From Lysobacter arvi (GTDB lineage: Bacteria > Pseudomonadota > Gammaproteobacteria > Xanthomonadales > Xanthomonadaceae): 64,000 nucleotides of DNA. The notes under the pieces were generated by a model. It searched no databases. It was given only the letters and a program-made list of their open reading frames with translations, and was not told the origin of the DNA. The first letter of the stretch is position 1. Every line of letters starts with the position of its first letter. The stretch is from the NCBI GenBank assembly GCA_031216755.1, contig JARUHG010000004.1, positions 300,677 through 364,676 on the forward strand, given 5' to 3'. Below, piece by piece: positions 30,061-37,752 of this stretch. Made by a program: the position numbers and the translations under genes.

Positions 30061-30624
30061 ATGCGTACCCCATTCACGTTGGCCATGGCATGCGCCCTGG
30101 TCGCGCTGTCGTGTGCCGGATGCAGCACCAACGCGCGCAGCGACGCGCAGGCGAGCGAGCCGCTGCCGCCGCCGGTGAACGAGAAGGCGTTGGCGGACAA
30201 GGCGCTCGAGACGTTCCTCGCAGCGCGGAGCATCCGCGAGGTGCCCGCGCACCGCGACGCCAAGGCGGACCTCGACGGCGACGGTACCGGCGACCTGCTG
30301 ATGCTGCTCGACGACCCGAACTGGTGCCAGGCCGATGGCTGCACGCTGCTGGTCTTCCGCGGCGGGAAGGACGGCTACCGGCTGGTGAGCGAATCGGTGT
30401 CGGTGCGCGCGCCGATCGCCGTGGGCGCACGCGTGAGTCGCGGCTGGCACGATCTGCTCGTGAACGTGGGCAGCGGCGACGAGGCCGGCACCGTGGCGCT
30501 GGAGTTCGACGGCTCGGCCTATCCGGCCGATCCGACGATGGCGGCGCTGCTCGATCCGGCGCGCCTGCCTTCGGCCACGCCGCTGCTGGATGCGGAGATG
30601 GCGCCGCGCATCGCGGCGCAGTGA
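30061..30624 (+). CDS. Lipoprotein with FG-GAP/VCBS-like calcium-binding motif
   Basis: A 187-residue lipoprotein precursor: MRTPFTLAMACALVALSCAGC gives a lipobox SCAGC, with Cys21 as anchor. After a Pro-rich linker comes AKADLDGDGTGDLLMLLDD, the Asp-rich turn of FG-GAP/VCBS repeats that binds calcium, then WCQADGCTLLVFRGG, whose two cysteines could pair. Beyond this single repeat I see no known domain. GGAGAG precedes the ATG. It is convergent with the amidohydrolase gene, ending 10 bp from it. Confidence 0.78.
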   Translation: MRTPFTLAMACALVALSCAGCSTNARSDAQASEPLPPPVNEKALADKALETFLAARSIREVPAHRDAKADLDGDGTGDLLMLLDDPNWCQADGCTLLVFRGGKDGYRLVSESVSVRAPIAVGARVSRGWHDLLVNVGSGDEAGTVALEFDGSAYPADPTMAALLDPARLPSATPLLDAEMAPRIAAQ

Positions 30625-30634
30625 GTACGGCGCG

Positions 30635-31963
30635 TCAGCGCGCGTCTTCGCCCTTCACCACCACGCCGCCCTTCATCACGAACGGCACGCGTTCGAGCAG
30701 GGTCACGTCCTGCGTCGGGTCGCCCGCGACCGCGATCAGGTCGGCCCAGCGCTGGGCTTCGACCACGCCCACGTCCTCGCGACCGAGCGCCTGCGCTGCG
30801 TTGACGGTCGCGGCCTGGATCGCCTGCAGCGGCGTCATGCCGTAGCGCACCATCACCGCGAACTGCCGGCCGTTGTCGCCGTGCGGGTAGATGCCCGCGT
30901 CGGTGCCGTAGACCATCTTCGCGCCGGCCTGGTGCGCGCGGCGGAAGTTCTCGCGCTGGATGTCGGCGACTTCGCGGTCCTTGCGCAGGTTGTCCTCGAG
31001 CACGCCGTTCTTCTTTCCTTCGGCCTGCGTGTAGTCGGTGTTGTAGATGTCCATCGACAACCACGCGCCGTGCTGCTTCGCCAGGCGGATCCCTTCGTCG
31101 TCGATCAGGCTTGCGTGTTCGATGGTGTCCACGCCGGCCCGGATCGCATCCTTGATGCCCGCCGCGCCATGCGCATGCGCGGCGACCTTCAGTCCCCACT
31201 GGTGGGCTTCGTCGGCGATCGCCTTCATCTCGGCGTAGCTCATCTGCTGCTGGCCGGGCTCGGTGTTGCGCGAGAACACGCCACCGGTCGCGCAGATCTT
31301 GATCACCTGCGCGCCGTACTTGCGCAGTTCGCGCACGCGCCGCCGTCCTTCTTCCGGCGTGTCGGCGTTGTACGGGCTCTTCTGGTTCATCGACGGCGGG
31401 AAGAACGTCGAATCGCAATGCCCGCCGGTCGCACCGAACGAATACGCAGCGGTGACGATGCGCGGACCGGTGAGCTTGCCCTCCTCGATTGCCTGGCGCA
31501 GGCCGACGTCGTTCCAGGCGTCCGAGCCGACGTTGCGGATCGTGGTGAAGCCCGCGAGCAGCGTTCGCTGCGCGTTGCCGACCGAGATCATCGACCAGAA
31601 GCGGTCGTTGAACTGCAGGCCGGTGTAGCCGCCATACGTGGGATCGGCGTCCAGGTGCGTGTGCATGTCGATCAGCCCCGGCATCAGCGTCATGCCGGGC
31701 AGATCGACCACGCGCGCGTCCGGCGGCAGGGCGGCGCCGGCACGGGCGACCTCGACGATTCGTCCGTCGCGCACGCGTACCTGCGGGCGCTCGATCATGC
31801 GGCCGGTGCGCACGTCGAGCAGGCGCGCGGCGGTGACCACGACCTCGCCCGGCGAGGATTGGGGCTCGATCAGTTCGGGCGCCTGCGCGAACGCGCCGGA
31901 CGTGGCGGCAACGAGGCCGGCGAACAACGAAGTCAGGGCGAAACGGAAGCGGTTGCGCGTCAT
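30635..31963 (-). CDS. Exported metal-dependent amidohydrolase (imidazolonepropionase/prolidase type)
   Basis: A 442-residue secreted enzyme with a signal peptide ending SGAFAQ. It has the amidohydrolase fold: MPGLIDMHTHLDAD (HxH metal ligands), KICATGGVFSRN (position of the bridging Lys), LKVAAHAHGAAGIKDA, VDTIEHASLID and MVYGTDAGIYPHGDN (the Asp ligand), with a C-terminal sandwich domain. Exported members include Xaa-Pro/Xaa-Arg dipeptidases and ochratoxinase-like hydrolases, so a peptidase role is possible, but the substrate is not determined. It starts 26 bp after ctaB on the same strand and may be read through from the oxidase operon. Confidence 0.9.
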   Translation of the reverse strand: MTRNRFRFALTSLFAGLVAATSGAFAQAPELIEPQSSPGEVVVTAARLLDVRTGRMIERPQVRVRDGRIVEVARAGAALPPDARVVDLPGMTLMPGLIDMHTHLDADPTYGGYTGLQFNDRFWSMISVGNAQRTLLAGFTTIRNVGSDAWNDVGLRQAIEEGKLTGPRIVTAAYSFGATGGHCDSTFFPPSMNQKSPYNADTPEEGRRRVRELRKYGAQVIKICATGGVFSRNTEPGQQQMSYAEMKAIADEAHQWGLKVAAHAHGAAGIKDAIRAGVDTIEHASLIDDEGIRLAKQHGAWLSMDIYNTDYTQAEGKKNGVLEDNLRKDREVADIQRENFRRAHQAGAKMVYGTDAGIYPHGDNGRQFAVMVRYGMTPLQAIQAATVNAAQALGREDVGVVEAQRWADLIAVAGDPTQDVTLLERVPFVMKGGVVVKGEDAR

Positions 31964-31989
31964 CCGGCGGTCTCGAGGGTCGGTTGCGA

Positions 31990-32925
31990 TCAGGGGTGCG
32001 GCTGGAACTCCATCACCGGCGCCGGCTGCAGCAGCGGCATCAGCCAATGGTCCAGCAGCAGGAAGGCGAACAGCGCCATCAGGTACACGATGGAATAGTT
32101 GAAGACCTTCATCGCGTACATCTCGTCGGGCGGGTTCATCAGGCGCCATGCGTAACCCAGGAACACCGCGCCCAGCACCAGCGCGCCGCCGAGGTAGAAC
32201 AGCCCGCTCATGCCCGCGGCCCACGGCAGGATCGTCACGACGACCAGCAGCACCGTGTAGAACAGGATCTGCCAGCGCGTGTACTCCACGCCGTGCGTGA
32301 CCGGCAGCATCGGCACCATGGCGCGCGCGTAATCGGCGCGGCGGAAGATCGCCAGCGCCCAGAAATGCGGCGGCGTCCACACGAAGATGATCAGCACCAG
32401 CAGCAGCGCGTGCGGCCAGTCCCACTCGCCGCGCATGCCGGTGATCGCGGCCCAGCCCAGCAGCGGCGGCGCCGCGCCGGCGATGCCGCCGATGACGATG
32501 TTCTGCGGCGTCGCGCGCTTGAGGTACACGGTGTAGATCACCGCGTAGCCGATGAGCGAGGCGAAGGTGAGGATCGCGGTGATCGTGTTGACCCACACCA
32601 CCAGGATGATCATCGACAACGCCGCGAGGATCAGCGCGAACACCAGCGCCTGCGTCGGCGTGATCTGGCCGGCGACGATCGGGCGCCATGAGGTGCGCGC
32701 CATCTTCGCATCGATGCGCGAGTCCAGCAGCTGGTTGATGGCGGCAGCGCTGGAGGCCGCAAGCCAGATGCCGAGGAAGCCCAGCACCGATTCGCGCAAC
32801 GGCGGCAAGCCCGGCACGGCGAGGAACATGCCCACCAGCGCGGTGAACACGATCAACGCGACGACGCGCGGCTTGGTGAGGTCCCAGTACTGCTTGGCGG
32901 TGGCCTTGGGCATGGCGGCGGACAT
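31990..32925 (-). CDS. ctaB: Protoheme IX farnesyltransferase (heme O synthase)
   Basis: A 311-residue polytopic prenyltransferase that attaches the farnesyl chain to heme b, giving heme O. It shows [38 protein letters not shown] (the DxxxD prenyl-diphosphate site), [21 protein letters not shown], and [20 protein letters not shown]. Nine hydrophobic segments fit the UbiA family. The ATG at 32925 overlaps the stop of ctaA by one base, so translation is coupled. A second ATG four codons later is possible. CtaB and CtaA together make heme A for the adjacent oxidase. Confidence 0.96.
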   Translation of the reverse strand: MSAAMPKATAKQYWDLTKPRVVALIVFTALVGMFLAVPGLPPLRESVLGFLGIWLAASSAAAINQLLDSRIDAKMARTSWRPIVAGQITPTQALVFALILAALSMIILVVWVNTITAILTFASLIGYAVIYTVYLKRATPQNIVIGGIAGAAPPLLGWAAITGMRGEWDWPHALLLVLIIFVWTPPHFWALAIFRRADYARAMVPMLPVTHGVEYTRWQILFYTVLLVVVTILPWAAGMSGLFYLGGALVLGAVFLGYAWRLMNPPDEMYAMKVFNYSIVYLMALFAFLLLDHWLMPLLQPAPVMEFQPHP

Positions 32926-34091
32926 CACGGCTCCGGCGGACGCAGGCGCGCCAGCAGCGACACCAGCACGAACAGCAGCAACACCGCACCGGCGTTGTGC
33001 ATCACCGCCACCGACAGCGGCAGGCCGAGCTTCACGTTCGCGATGCCCAGGCCGACCTGCGCGAACACCAGCAGTCCGAGCAGCGTCGCCCAGCCGCGCA
33101 TGCCCGGCGTGCGGATCAGGCGCACCGCGAGCCACAGCAGGTAGACGAACACGACGACGGCCATCATGCGATGCGCGAGCTGGATCGCGATGCGCGCCTC
33201 GCCGTCGAGGATGCCGCCCTCGTAATCCACGCCGATGCCGCGCCACAGCACGAACGCTTCGCGGAAATCGTGCGGCGGCCACCAACGGCCGACGCAGGTG
33301 GGGAAATCGTTGCCGCACGCGAGCGCGGCGTAGTTCGCGCTCGTCCAGCCGCCAAGCGCGATCTGCACGCCGAGGATCGCGATGCCGGCGATCACCAGCC
33401 GGCGCACGAGCGTCGCTTCGGCGAGGCGGATCGGAATGTGCGTCGCGCGCCACGCCATCCACAGGATCAGCGAGAACGTCAGCAGGCCGCCGAGCAGATG
33501 CCCCATCACGACGATCGGCTTGAGCAGCCACGTCACCGTCCACATGCCCAGCAGCGCCTGGAAGATGATCACCGCCAGCGTGATCGACGCCACGCGCGCG
33601 AGGTCGACGTTGCTCCAGCGCAGCGCTGCGAACAGCAGGATCGCCTCGCCGGCGATCGCCAGGACGGATGCGGCGACGTGTTCGCCGTGCATGTACAACG
33701 GAATGCCGATGCCCACGAGCACGGACGCGGCGATCACCTGCGCCACGCCGTACTTGCGCCGACGCGCGGCCAGCAGCGCCAAGCCCAGGACGAGCACGCC
33801 GAGCGTGCCGGCGATGATGCGGTGGAACTGTTCGCGCCAGGCCTTGTGCACTTCGACCGGGCGGATCGCGGTGGCGACGTGGTCGGCGACCTCATGCGCG
33901 GCCGTCGGCCACGCGGCGCGGCCGTAGCAGGTCGGCCAGTCGGGGCAGCTCAGGCCGGCGTTCGACAGGCGCACGAACGCGCCGAACACGATCACGCCGA
34001 ACGCAAGCGCGACGGCGAGCCAGGCCAGGCGATGGAAATGTCGGTAAACCGCGGGGCGCGAGCCGGCCCGGGCATCGGTGGGCATGGTCAT
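32925..34091 (-). CDS. ctaA: Heme A synthase (COX15/CtaA)
   Basis: A 388-residue membrane enzyme that oxidises the C8 methyl of heme O to the formyl group of heme A. It shows two four-helix halves with histidine ligands: [50 protein letters not shown] and [16 protein letters not shown]. The first periplasmic loop has a cysteine pair (SCPDWPTC), as in other bacterial CtaA proteins. The ATG at 34091 is used; a TTG three codons upstream is less likely. It is followed by ctaB with a one-base overlap and preceded by the Sco-like gene. Confidence 0.95.
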   Translation of the reverse strand: MTMPTDARAGSRPAVYRHFHRLAWLAVALAFGVIVFGAFVRLSNAGLSCPDWPTCYGRAAWPTAAHEVADHVATAIRPVEVHKAWREQFHRIIAGTLGVLVLGLALLAARRRKYGVAQVIAASVLVGIGIPLYMHGEHVAASVLAIAGEAILLFAALRWSNVDLARVASITLAVIIFQALLGMWTVTWLLKPIVVMGHLLGGLLTFSLILWMAWRATHIPIRLAEATLVRRLVIAGIAILGVQIALGGWTSANYAALACGNDFPTCVGRWWPPHDFREAFVLWRGIGVDYEGGILDGEARIAIQLAHRMMAVVVFVYLLWLAVRLIRTPGMRGWATLLGLLVFAQVGLGIANVKLGLPLSVAVMHNAGAVLLLFVLVSLLARLRPPEP

Positions 34092-34135
34092 GCTGCTCAA
34101 TCAGAACCTGTCGTTGTTCCTTCGTCGTCCGCCGG

Positions 34136-34750
34136 TCACTTCAACTTGACCAGTCGCGCGACGTCCGTGCGCAGGCCGGACGGATCGAAGCCGGGAGCGT
34201 AACGCAGAATGACGAAGCCGTAGGGATCGATCACGTAGGCCGGGACGCCGCGCCCGCTGGCGGCGGACTTGACGGCCGTGTCGTCCACGCGCGGCAGTCC
34301 CGCGCGCAACTGCGCGTCGGGAGCCAGCAGCTTCAGCGTGGCCGGTTGCGGAACGCCCGCCGGCCACGCGCAGGCGTCGGTGGCGCACAGCCAAAGCACG
34401 TGCACGTCGTCGGCGTCCTTTCCGAACAACTGCCAGACGGTCTCGATCTCGCGCGCGAGCGTGTCGCATTCGGCGCCGCAGTCGGCCGGCGGCGCGACGA
34501 CGATCCGCCACGTGCGCTCGCTCGCCTTCCAGGCGTAATCGCCGCCGGACAGCAGGCGCGGCGTTAGCGTGCGCACGTCGCCCGGCGGATCGAGCAGTTC
34601 GCCGACGTTCTTCGTTCCTTCCGGACGCCAGCCGGAAAACCGCAGCGCGCCGGCGACGAGCATGCTGCCGAAGAACATCGCGAACAGGAGCAGCAACAGC
34701 ACGCGATTGCGGTTGCGGGTGGCGGGATTCGGGGTCGTGTCGTCGCTCAT
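34136..34750 (-). CDS. Membrane-anchored Sco-like thioredoxin-fold protein in the oxidase operon
   Basis: A 204-residue protein with one N-terminal membrane helix (VLLLLLFAMFFGSMLVAGAL, about 17-36) and a periplasmic domain. The latter has C91-x3-C95 in PPADCGAECDT, the same spacing as the copper-binding CxxxC of Sco1/SenC, followed by VHVLWLCATDAC and the C-terminal VPAYVIDPYGFVILRYAPG, which resembles the VYLIDPDG strand of thioredoxin-like proteins. The conserved Sco histidine is not evident. Its position between surf1 and ctaA supports a role in CuA or heme-copper assembly. Function is inferred; the fold assignment is moderately sure. Confidence 0.75.
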   Translation of the reverse strand: MSDDTTPNPATRNRNRVLLLLLFAMFFGSMLVAGALRFSGWRPEGTKNVGELLDPPGDVRTLTPRLLSGGDYAWKASERTWRIVVAPPADCGAECDTLAREIETVWQLFGKDADDVHVLWLCATDACAWPAGVPQPATLKLLAPDAQLRAGLPRVDDTAVKSAASGRGVPAYVIDPYGFVILRYAPGFDPSGLRTDVARLVKLK

Positions 34751-34759
34751 GCGAACTCC

Positions 34760-35506
34760 TTATGGCCGACGGCGCCTGCGGAAAGTGAGGATCAATGCCG
34801 TCGCGAGCACCGCGGCGGCGAGTGCGAACCATTGCAGCGCGTAGCCGCGATGCTGGTCCGGGGGAAGCGTGTTGGGCAGCAGTTCGAGGTCGCGTTCGTA
34901 GCCCATGCGCAAGGCGGGGTCCAGGCGCAACACGCGCGGCGCGAGCGGCACCGACAGGCCGGTCTGTTTCGCGATCGCCGCCAGGTCCACGCGCGTCATC
35001 AGCCAGGCATCGCCCTGCTTGGCCAGCGCCGGACCAAGTGCGAGGCCCGTCGACGGCGGCGGCACGAGCAGGCCGCGCAGTGCGATCGCGCCATCGAAGT
35101 TCGGCACCTGCGGCAGCGTGCGATCGCCCGACAGCGGCAGCCAGCCCAGATCGACAAGCATCGGCAACCCGCGCGCCGGCACGAAGATGCGGTACACGCG
35201 CACGCCGGCGCGGCCGTTGCGCTGCTGGTTGTCCAGCAGGAGGGCATCGCGCGCATCGAACGTGCCGATGCCCGCGGCCCAGTCGTACTGCCGCGCACGC
35301 GCGGTGTCGCCTGCGAGCGAGAGCGGGCGCGGCGTGCGGTCCGCCATGACCGCAGCGGCGGCATCGAGCATCGCCTGCTTCTCCACCGCGCGGCGCGACT
35401 GCCACAGCCCGAGGTTGGCGAACAGCGCGATCGCCAGCAACGCGGCCACCCAGCCGACCACCAGCGTGCGCCGCCGGCTCACGACTTCCTCCCGGCGCAG
35501 CGCCAT
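34760..35506 (-). CDS. SURF1 family cytochrome oxidase assembly protein
   Basis: A 248-residue protein with a transmembrane helix at each end (LVVGWVAALLAIALFANLGLW and WFALAAAVLATALILTF) and a periplasmic domain between, the SURF1/Shy1 topology. Family phrases: LGLWQSRRAVEKQAML near 35-50, DNQQRNGRAGVRVYRIF, LVDLGWLPLSGDR, and HRGYALQWFALA at the C-terminal helix. SURF1 assists heme A insertion into subunit I. The start at 35506 leaves 42 bp to the divergent twin-helix gene. The next gene downstream (Sco-like) starts 9 bp after its stop. Confidence 0.93.
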   Translation of the reverse strand: MALRREEVVSRRRTLVVGWVAALLAIALFANLGLWQSRRAVEKQAMLDAAAAVMADRTPRPLSLAGDTARARQYDWAAGIGTFDARDALLLDNQQRNGRAGVRVYRIFVPARGLPMLVDLGWLPLSGDRTLPQVPNFDGAIALRGLLVPPPSTGLALGPALAKQGDAWLMTRVDLAAIAKQTGLSVPLAPRVLRLDPALRMGYERDLELLPNTLPPDQHRGYALQWFALAAAVLATALILTFRRRRRP

Positions 35507-35548
35507 AATGGCCGGCACGCCCCCGCCCGGGGCCGGTCGGACGCCGCC

Positions 35549-35764
35549 ATGAACGATTCGCTCAAGACACTGCTGATCATCGCCTTCCTGATCGTCATCC
35601 TGTGGAACCTGGGCGCCGGCCTCTACTACATGCTCGTGGACAAGGGCGAGAGCAAGCGCACGGTGAACGCGCTGACCCGTCGCATCGCGCTGTCCATCGC
35701 GCTGATCCTGCTGGTCGTGCTGGCCAACTACATGGGCTGGATCAAGTTCCACGGCGGGCCGTGA
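35549..35764 (+). CDS. Twin-transmembrane-helix small protein (DUF2909)
   Basis: A 71-residue protein with two membrane helices, SLKTLLIIAFLIVILWNLGAG and ALSIALILLVVLANYMGWI, joined by a short basic loop DKGESKRTVNALTRR. This is the DUF2909 family, usually found in cytochrome oxidase gene clusters of proteobacteria; its role is unknown, probably oxidase assembly or stability. It is the only plus-strand gene inside the cox locus. A CATAAT at 35504 could be its -10. It ends just before the GGGACCA repeat and a bidirectional terminator. Confidence 0.88.
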   Translation: MNDSLKTLLIIAFLIVILWNLGAGLYYMLVDKGESKRTVNALTRRIALSIALILLVVLANYMGWIKFHGGP

Positions 35765-35913
35765 AGCCGGGACCGGGGACCAGGGACCAGGGACCAGGGA
35801 CCCGTGTGCCGGCATTCGTGATGCCTCAGAAACGAAAGGCGACGGACGGCCCGTCGCCTTTTTCGTATCCGTCGTCGCTTCGCAACACGGGTCCCCGGTC
35901 CCGGGTCCCCGTC
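35765..35913. repeat. GGGACCA tandem repeat with an inverted copy, flanking a terminator
   Basis: At about 35769-35803 the plus strand carries consecutive GGGACC, GGGGACCA, GGGACCA, GGGACCA, GGGACCC units, then GTGTGCCGG. At about 35886-35915 the minus strand carries GGGACGGGGACCC, GGGACCGGGGACCC, then GTGTTGCG. The two arms are inverted around a roughly 80-bp core holding the terminator at 35835-35863. No coding potential is evident. Confidence 0.6.
35835..35863. terminator. Bidirectional intrinsic terminator between DUF2909 gene and coxC
   Basis: AAAGGCGACGG (35835-35845) pairs with CCGTCGCCTTT (35851-35861) around a five-base loop. A T-run follows on the plus side and TTTCGTTTC on the minus side. 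It would end the twin-helix transcript and stop or attenuate the cox operon after coxC. Confidence 0.8.
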
Positions 35914-35919
35914 CCGCAC

Positions 35920-36798
35920 TTAAAGCACGTAAACGAACAGGAACAGCCCCAGCCACACCACGTCGACGAAGTGCCAGTACCAGGCCACCGCTTCGAAGGC
36001 GAAGTGGTTGTCCTTCGTGAAGTGGCCCTTGAGGCAGCGGAACCAGATCACCGCCAGCATGATCGTGCCGAGCGTGACGTGCGCGCCGTGGAAGCCGGTG
36101 AGCATGAAGAACGTCGAACCGTAGATGCCCGAACCCAGCGTGAGGTTCAGTTCGGTGTAGGCGTGGATGTACTCCTCCGCCTGGAAGTACAGGAACACCG
36201 CGCCCAGCAGCACCGTCAGCCCGAGGAAGACGAGCAGCTGCTTGCGATGGCCGGCCTTCAGCGCGTGGTGCGCGATGGTGACGGTCATGCCCGAGGTCAG
36301 CAGGATCATCGTGTTGAGCAGCGGCAGGCCCCACGCCGGGATCGTCTGGTACACGCCGCCGATCGCGCCCGGACCGTTGCTCGGCCACGCGGCCGAGAAG
36401 CCCGGCCACAGCAGCGAGTTGGTCATCACGCCGTCGCCTTCGCCGCCCAGCCACGGCATCGCGTACTGGCGCGCGTAGAACAGCGCACCGAAGAAGGCGC
36501 CGAAGAACATCACTTCCGAGAAGATGAACCAGATCATCCCCATGCGGAACGAGGTGTCGACCTGCCTGTTGTAGTTGCCGCGCACCGATTCGCGCACGAC
36601 GTCGCCGAACCAGCCGAACAGCACGCCGACCATCAGCGCGATGCCGACGAAGAACGCCGTCTTGCCCCAGCTGACTTCGTTGAACCAGCTGGCGATGCCG
36701 ACCATGGTGATGAACAGCGCGATCGAACCGAGGAACGGCCAACGGCTGCTGTGCGGCACGAAGTAGATGTTGGCGTCTGGCGAATGGGATTGGGCCAT
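35920..36798 (-). CDS. coxC: Cytochrome c oxidase subunit III
   Basis: A 292-residue, seven-helix subunit of the aa3-type oxidase. Motifs: YFVPHSSRWPFLGSIALF at the N-terminus, WFIFSEVMFFGAFFGALFYAR, LNTMILLTSGMTVTIAHHAL, YIHAYTELNLTLGSGIYGSTFFMLTGFHGAHVTLG (the Glu/His of the lipid-binding core) and AVAWYWHFVDVVWLGLFLFVYVL at the C-terminus. It lies 39 bp after ctaG on the same strand. Promoter activity is probably shared with coxB. Confidence 0.97.
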   Translation of the reverse strand: MAQSHSPDANIYFVPHSSRWPFLGSIALFITMVGIASWFNEVSWGKTAFFVGIALMVGVLFGWFGDVVRESVRGNYNRQVDTSFRMGMIWFIFSEVMFFGAFFGALFYARQYAMPWLGGEGDGVMTNSLLWPGFSAAWPSNGPGAIGGVYQTIPAWGLPLLNTMILLTSGMTVTIAHHALKAGHRKQLLVFLGLTVLLGAVFLYFQAEEYIHAYTELNLTLGSGIYGSTFFMLTGFHGAHVTLGTIMLAVIWFRCLKGHFTKDNHFAFEAVAWYWHFVDVVWLGLFLFVYVL

Positions 36799-36837
36799 GG
36801 CGGCGTTCCGGTCAGTGATGCGATTGCAAGGAAAGGG

Positions 36838-37461
36838 TCACGGTGCCGACATCGGCGCGGGCGCGGCCGGCGCCGCTCCCTGTGCCTGTGCGGTCAGCGT
36901 GTCGTTCTTGAAGAAGGTATACGACAGGGTGATGGTCTTCACGTCGGCCGGCAGGTTCGGATCGACGATGAAACGCACCGGCATGTCGCGCACTTCACCG
37001 GCCTTGAGCGTCTGGGCGGTGAAGCAGAAGCATTCGGTCTTGCTGAAATAACCCGACGCGCGCGCCGGCGCCACCGACGGCACGGCACTGCCGACGACGG
37101 TGCGCTGCGACGTGTTGCGCGCGTGGTACGTGGTTTCGTACAGCTCGCCCGGCACGACCTGCATCGTGACCTGGTTCGGCGTGAAGTCCCACGGCAGCTT
37201 CGAATTGACGCCGCCATCGAACTGCACGGTGATCACGCGTTTCTCCGCGGCCTGCACGCCGGCGCCTGCCCCGGACTCCGATCCGGGGGCGGCGGTGCGC
37301 TCCAGGCGGATCCCGAAGACCTTCTCGCACGCGATGCGGTACAGCGGCACCAGTGCGAACGTCAGCGCGAACGCACCGATCGCGACCACGACCATCTTCG
37401 CCAGGCCCGCGTTCTTGCGCGCGGGCGGCGCGGCGTCGTGATGTTCCGGCGCGCCGTTCAC
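36838..37461 (-). CDS. ctaG: Cytochrome c oxidase assembly protein CtaG/Cox11 (copper insertion)
   Basis: A 207-residue protein that delivers copper to the CuB site of subunit I. One N-terminal membrane helix ([29 protein letters not shown]) is followed by a periplasmic Ig-like domain with the copper motif [12 protein letters not shown] and the strand [21 protein letters not shown]. The start is GTG at 37461. It is supported by the upstream small gene whose stop overlaps it (GTGA), and because the peptide upstream in a longer frame is antisense-like arginine text. The C-terminal Ala/Pro-rich tail is short. Confidence 0.93.
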   Translation of the reverse strand: MNGAPEHHDAAPPARKNAGLAKMVVVAIGAFALTFALVPLYRIACEKVFGIRLERTAAPGSESGAGAGVQAAEKRVITVQFDGGVNSKLPWDFTPNQVTMQVVPGELYETTYHARNTSQRTVVGSAVPSVAPARASGYFSKTECFCFTAQTLKAGEVRDMPVRFIVDPNLPADVKTITLSYTFFKNDTLTAQAQGAAPAAPAPMSAP

Positions 37462-37592
37462 TTGCCCACCGTGTTCATCGCGATGAACACCACGTACACC
37501 GCGATCGCGATCCCCGCCACCCACAACGCCGTGCGACGCGCGGCCTTGCGGCGGCGGGCGATGTCGTCGGGGTTGTGGGCGGGCTGGTTCAT
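37458..37592 (-). CDS. 44-residue single-helix membrane protein of the oxidase operon
   Basis: A very small gene between coxA and ctaG. Translation from the ATG at 37592 gives a basic N-terminus ([20 protein letters not shown]) and one membrane helix ([20 protein letters not shown]), ending TVGK. The stop TGA overlaps the GTG start of ctaG as GTGA, strong evidence that both are translated and coupled. Small single-helix proteins at this place are known in betaproteobacterial and xanthomonad cox operons (cytochrome oxidase small assembly protein). The ribosome site is modest (TTGGA). Confidence 0.78.
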   Translation of the reverse strand: MNQPAHNPDDIARRRKAARRTALWVAGIAIAVYVVFIAMNTVGK

Positions 37593-37635
37593 TGCGGTGT
37601 CCAACGTCAGGGGCGAAGAGGCTTTGGCTTCTGGA

Positions 37636-37656
37636 GCCCCCTTAAGTCAAGGGGGC
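37636..37656. repeat. Perfect hairpin between coxA and ctaG
   Basis: GCCCCCTT (37636-37643) and AAGGGGGC (37649-37656) with an AAGTC loop, in the 160-bp gap after the coxA stop. No T-run follows on the minus strand, so it is more likely an mRNA stabiliser or a dispersed element than a terminator. Confidence 0.5.
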
Positions 37657-37752
37657 GGCCGTTGCGTCGCGAAGCGGCGTAACGACGGGGTTGTGGAAGA
37701 GCGACCACGTATCCGAAGCCGGAAACCTCCGCGCCTTTTCCTCTGCTACCTC

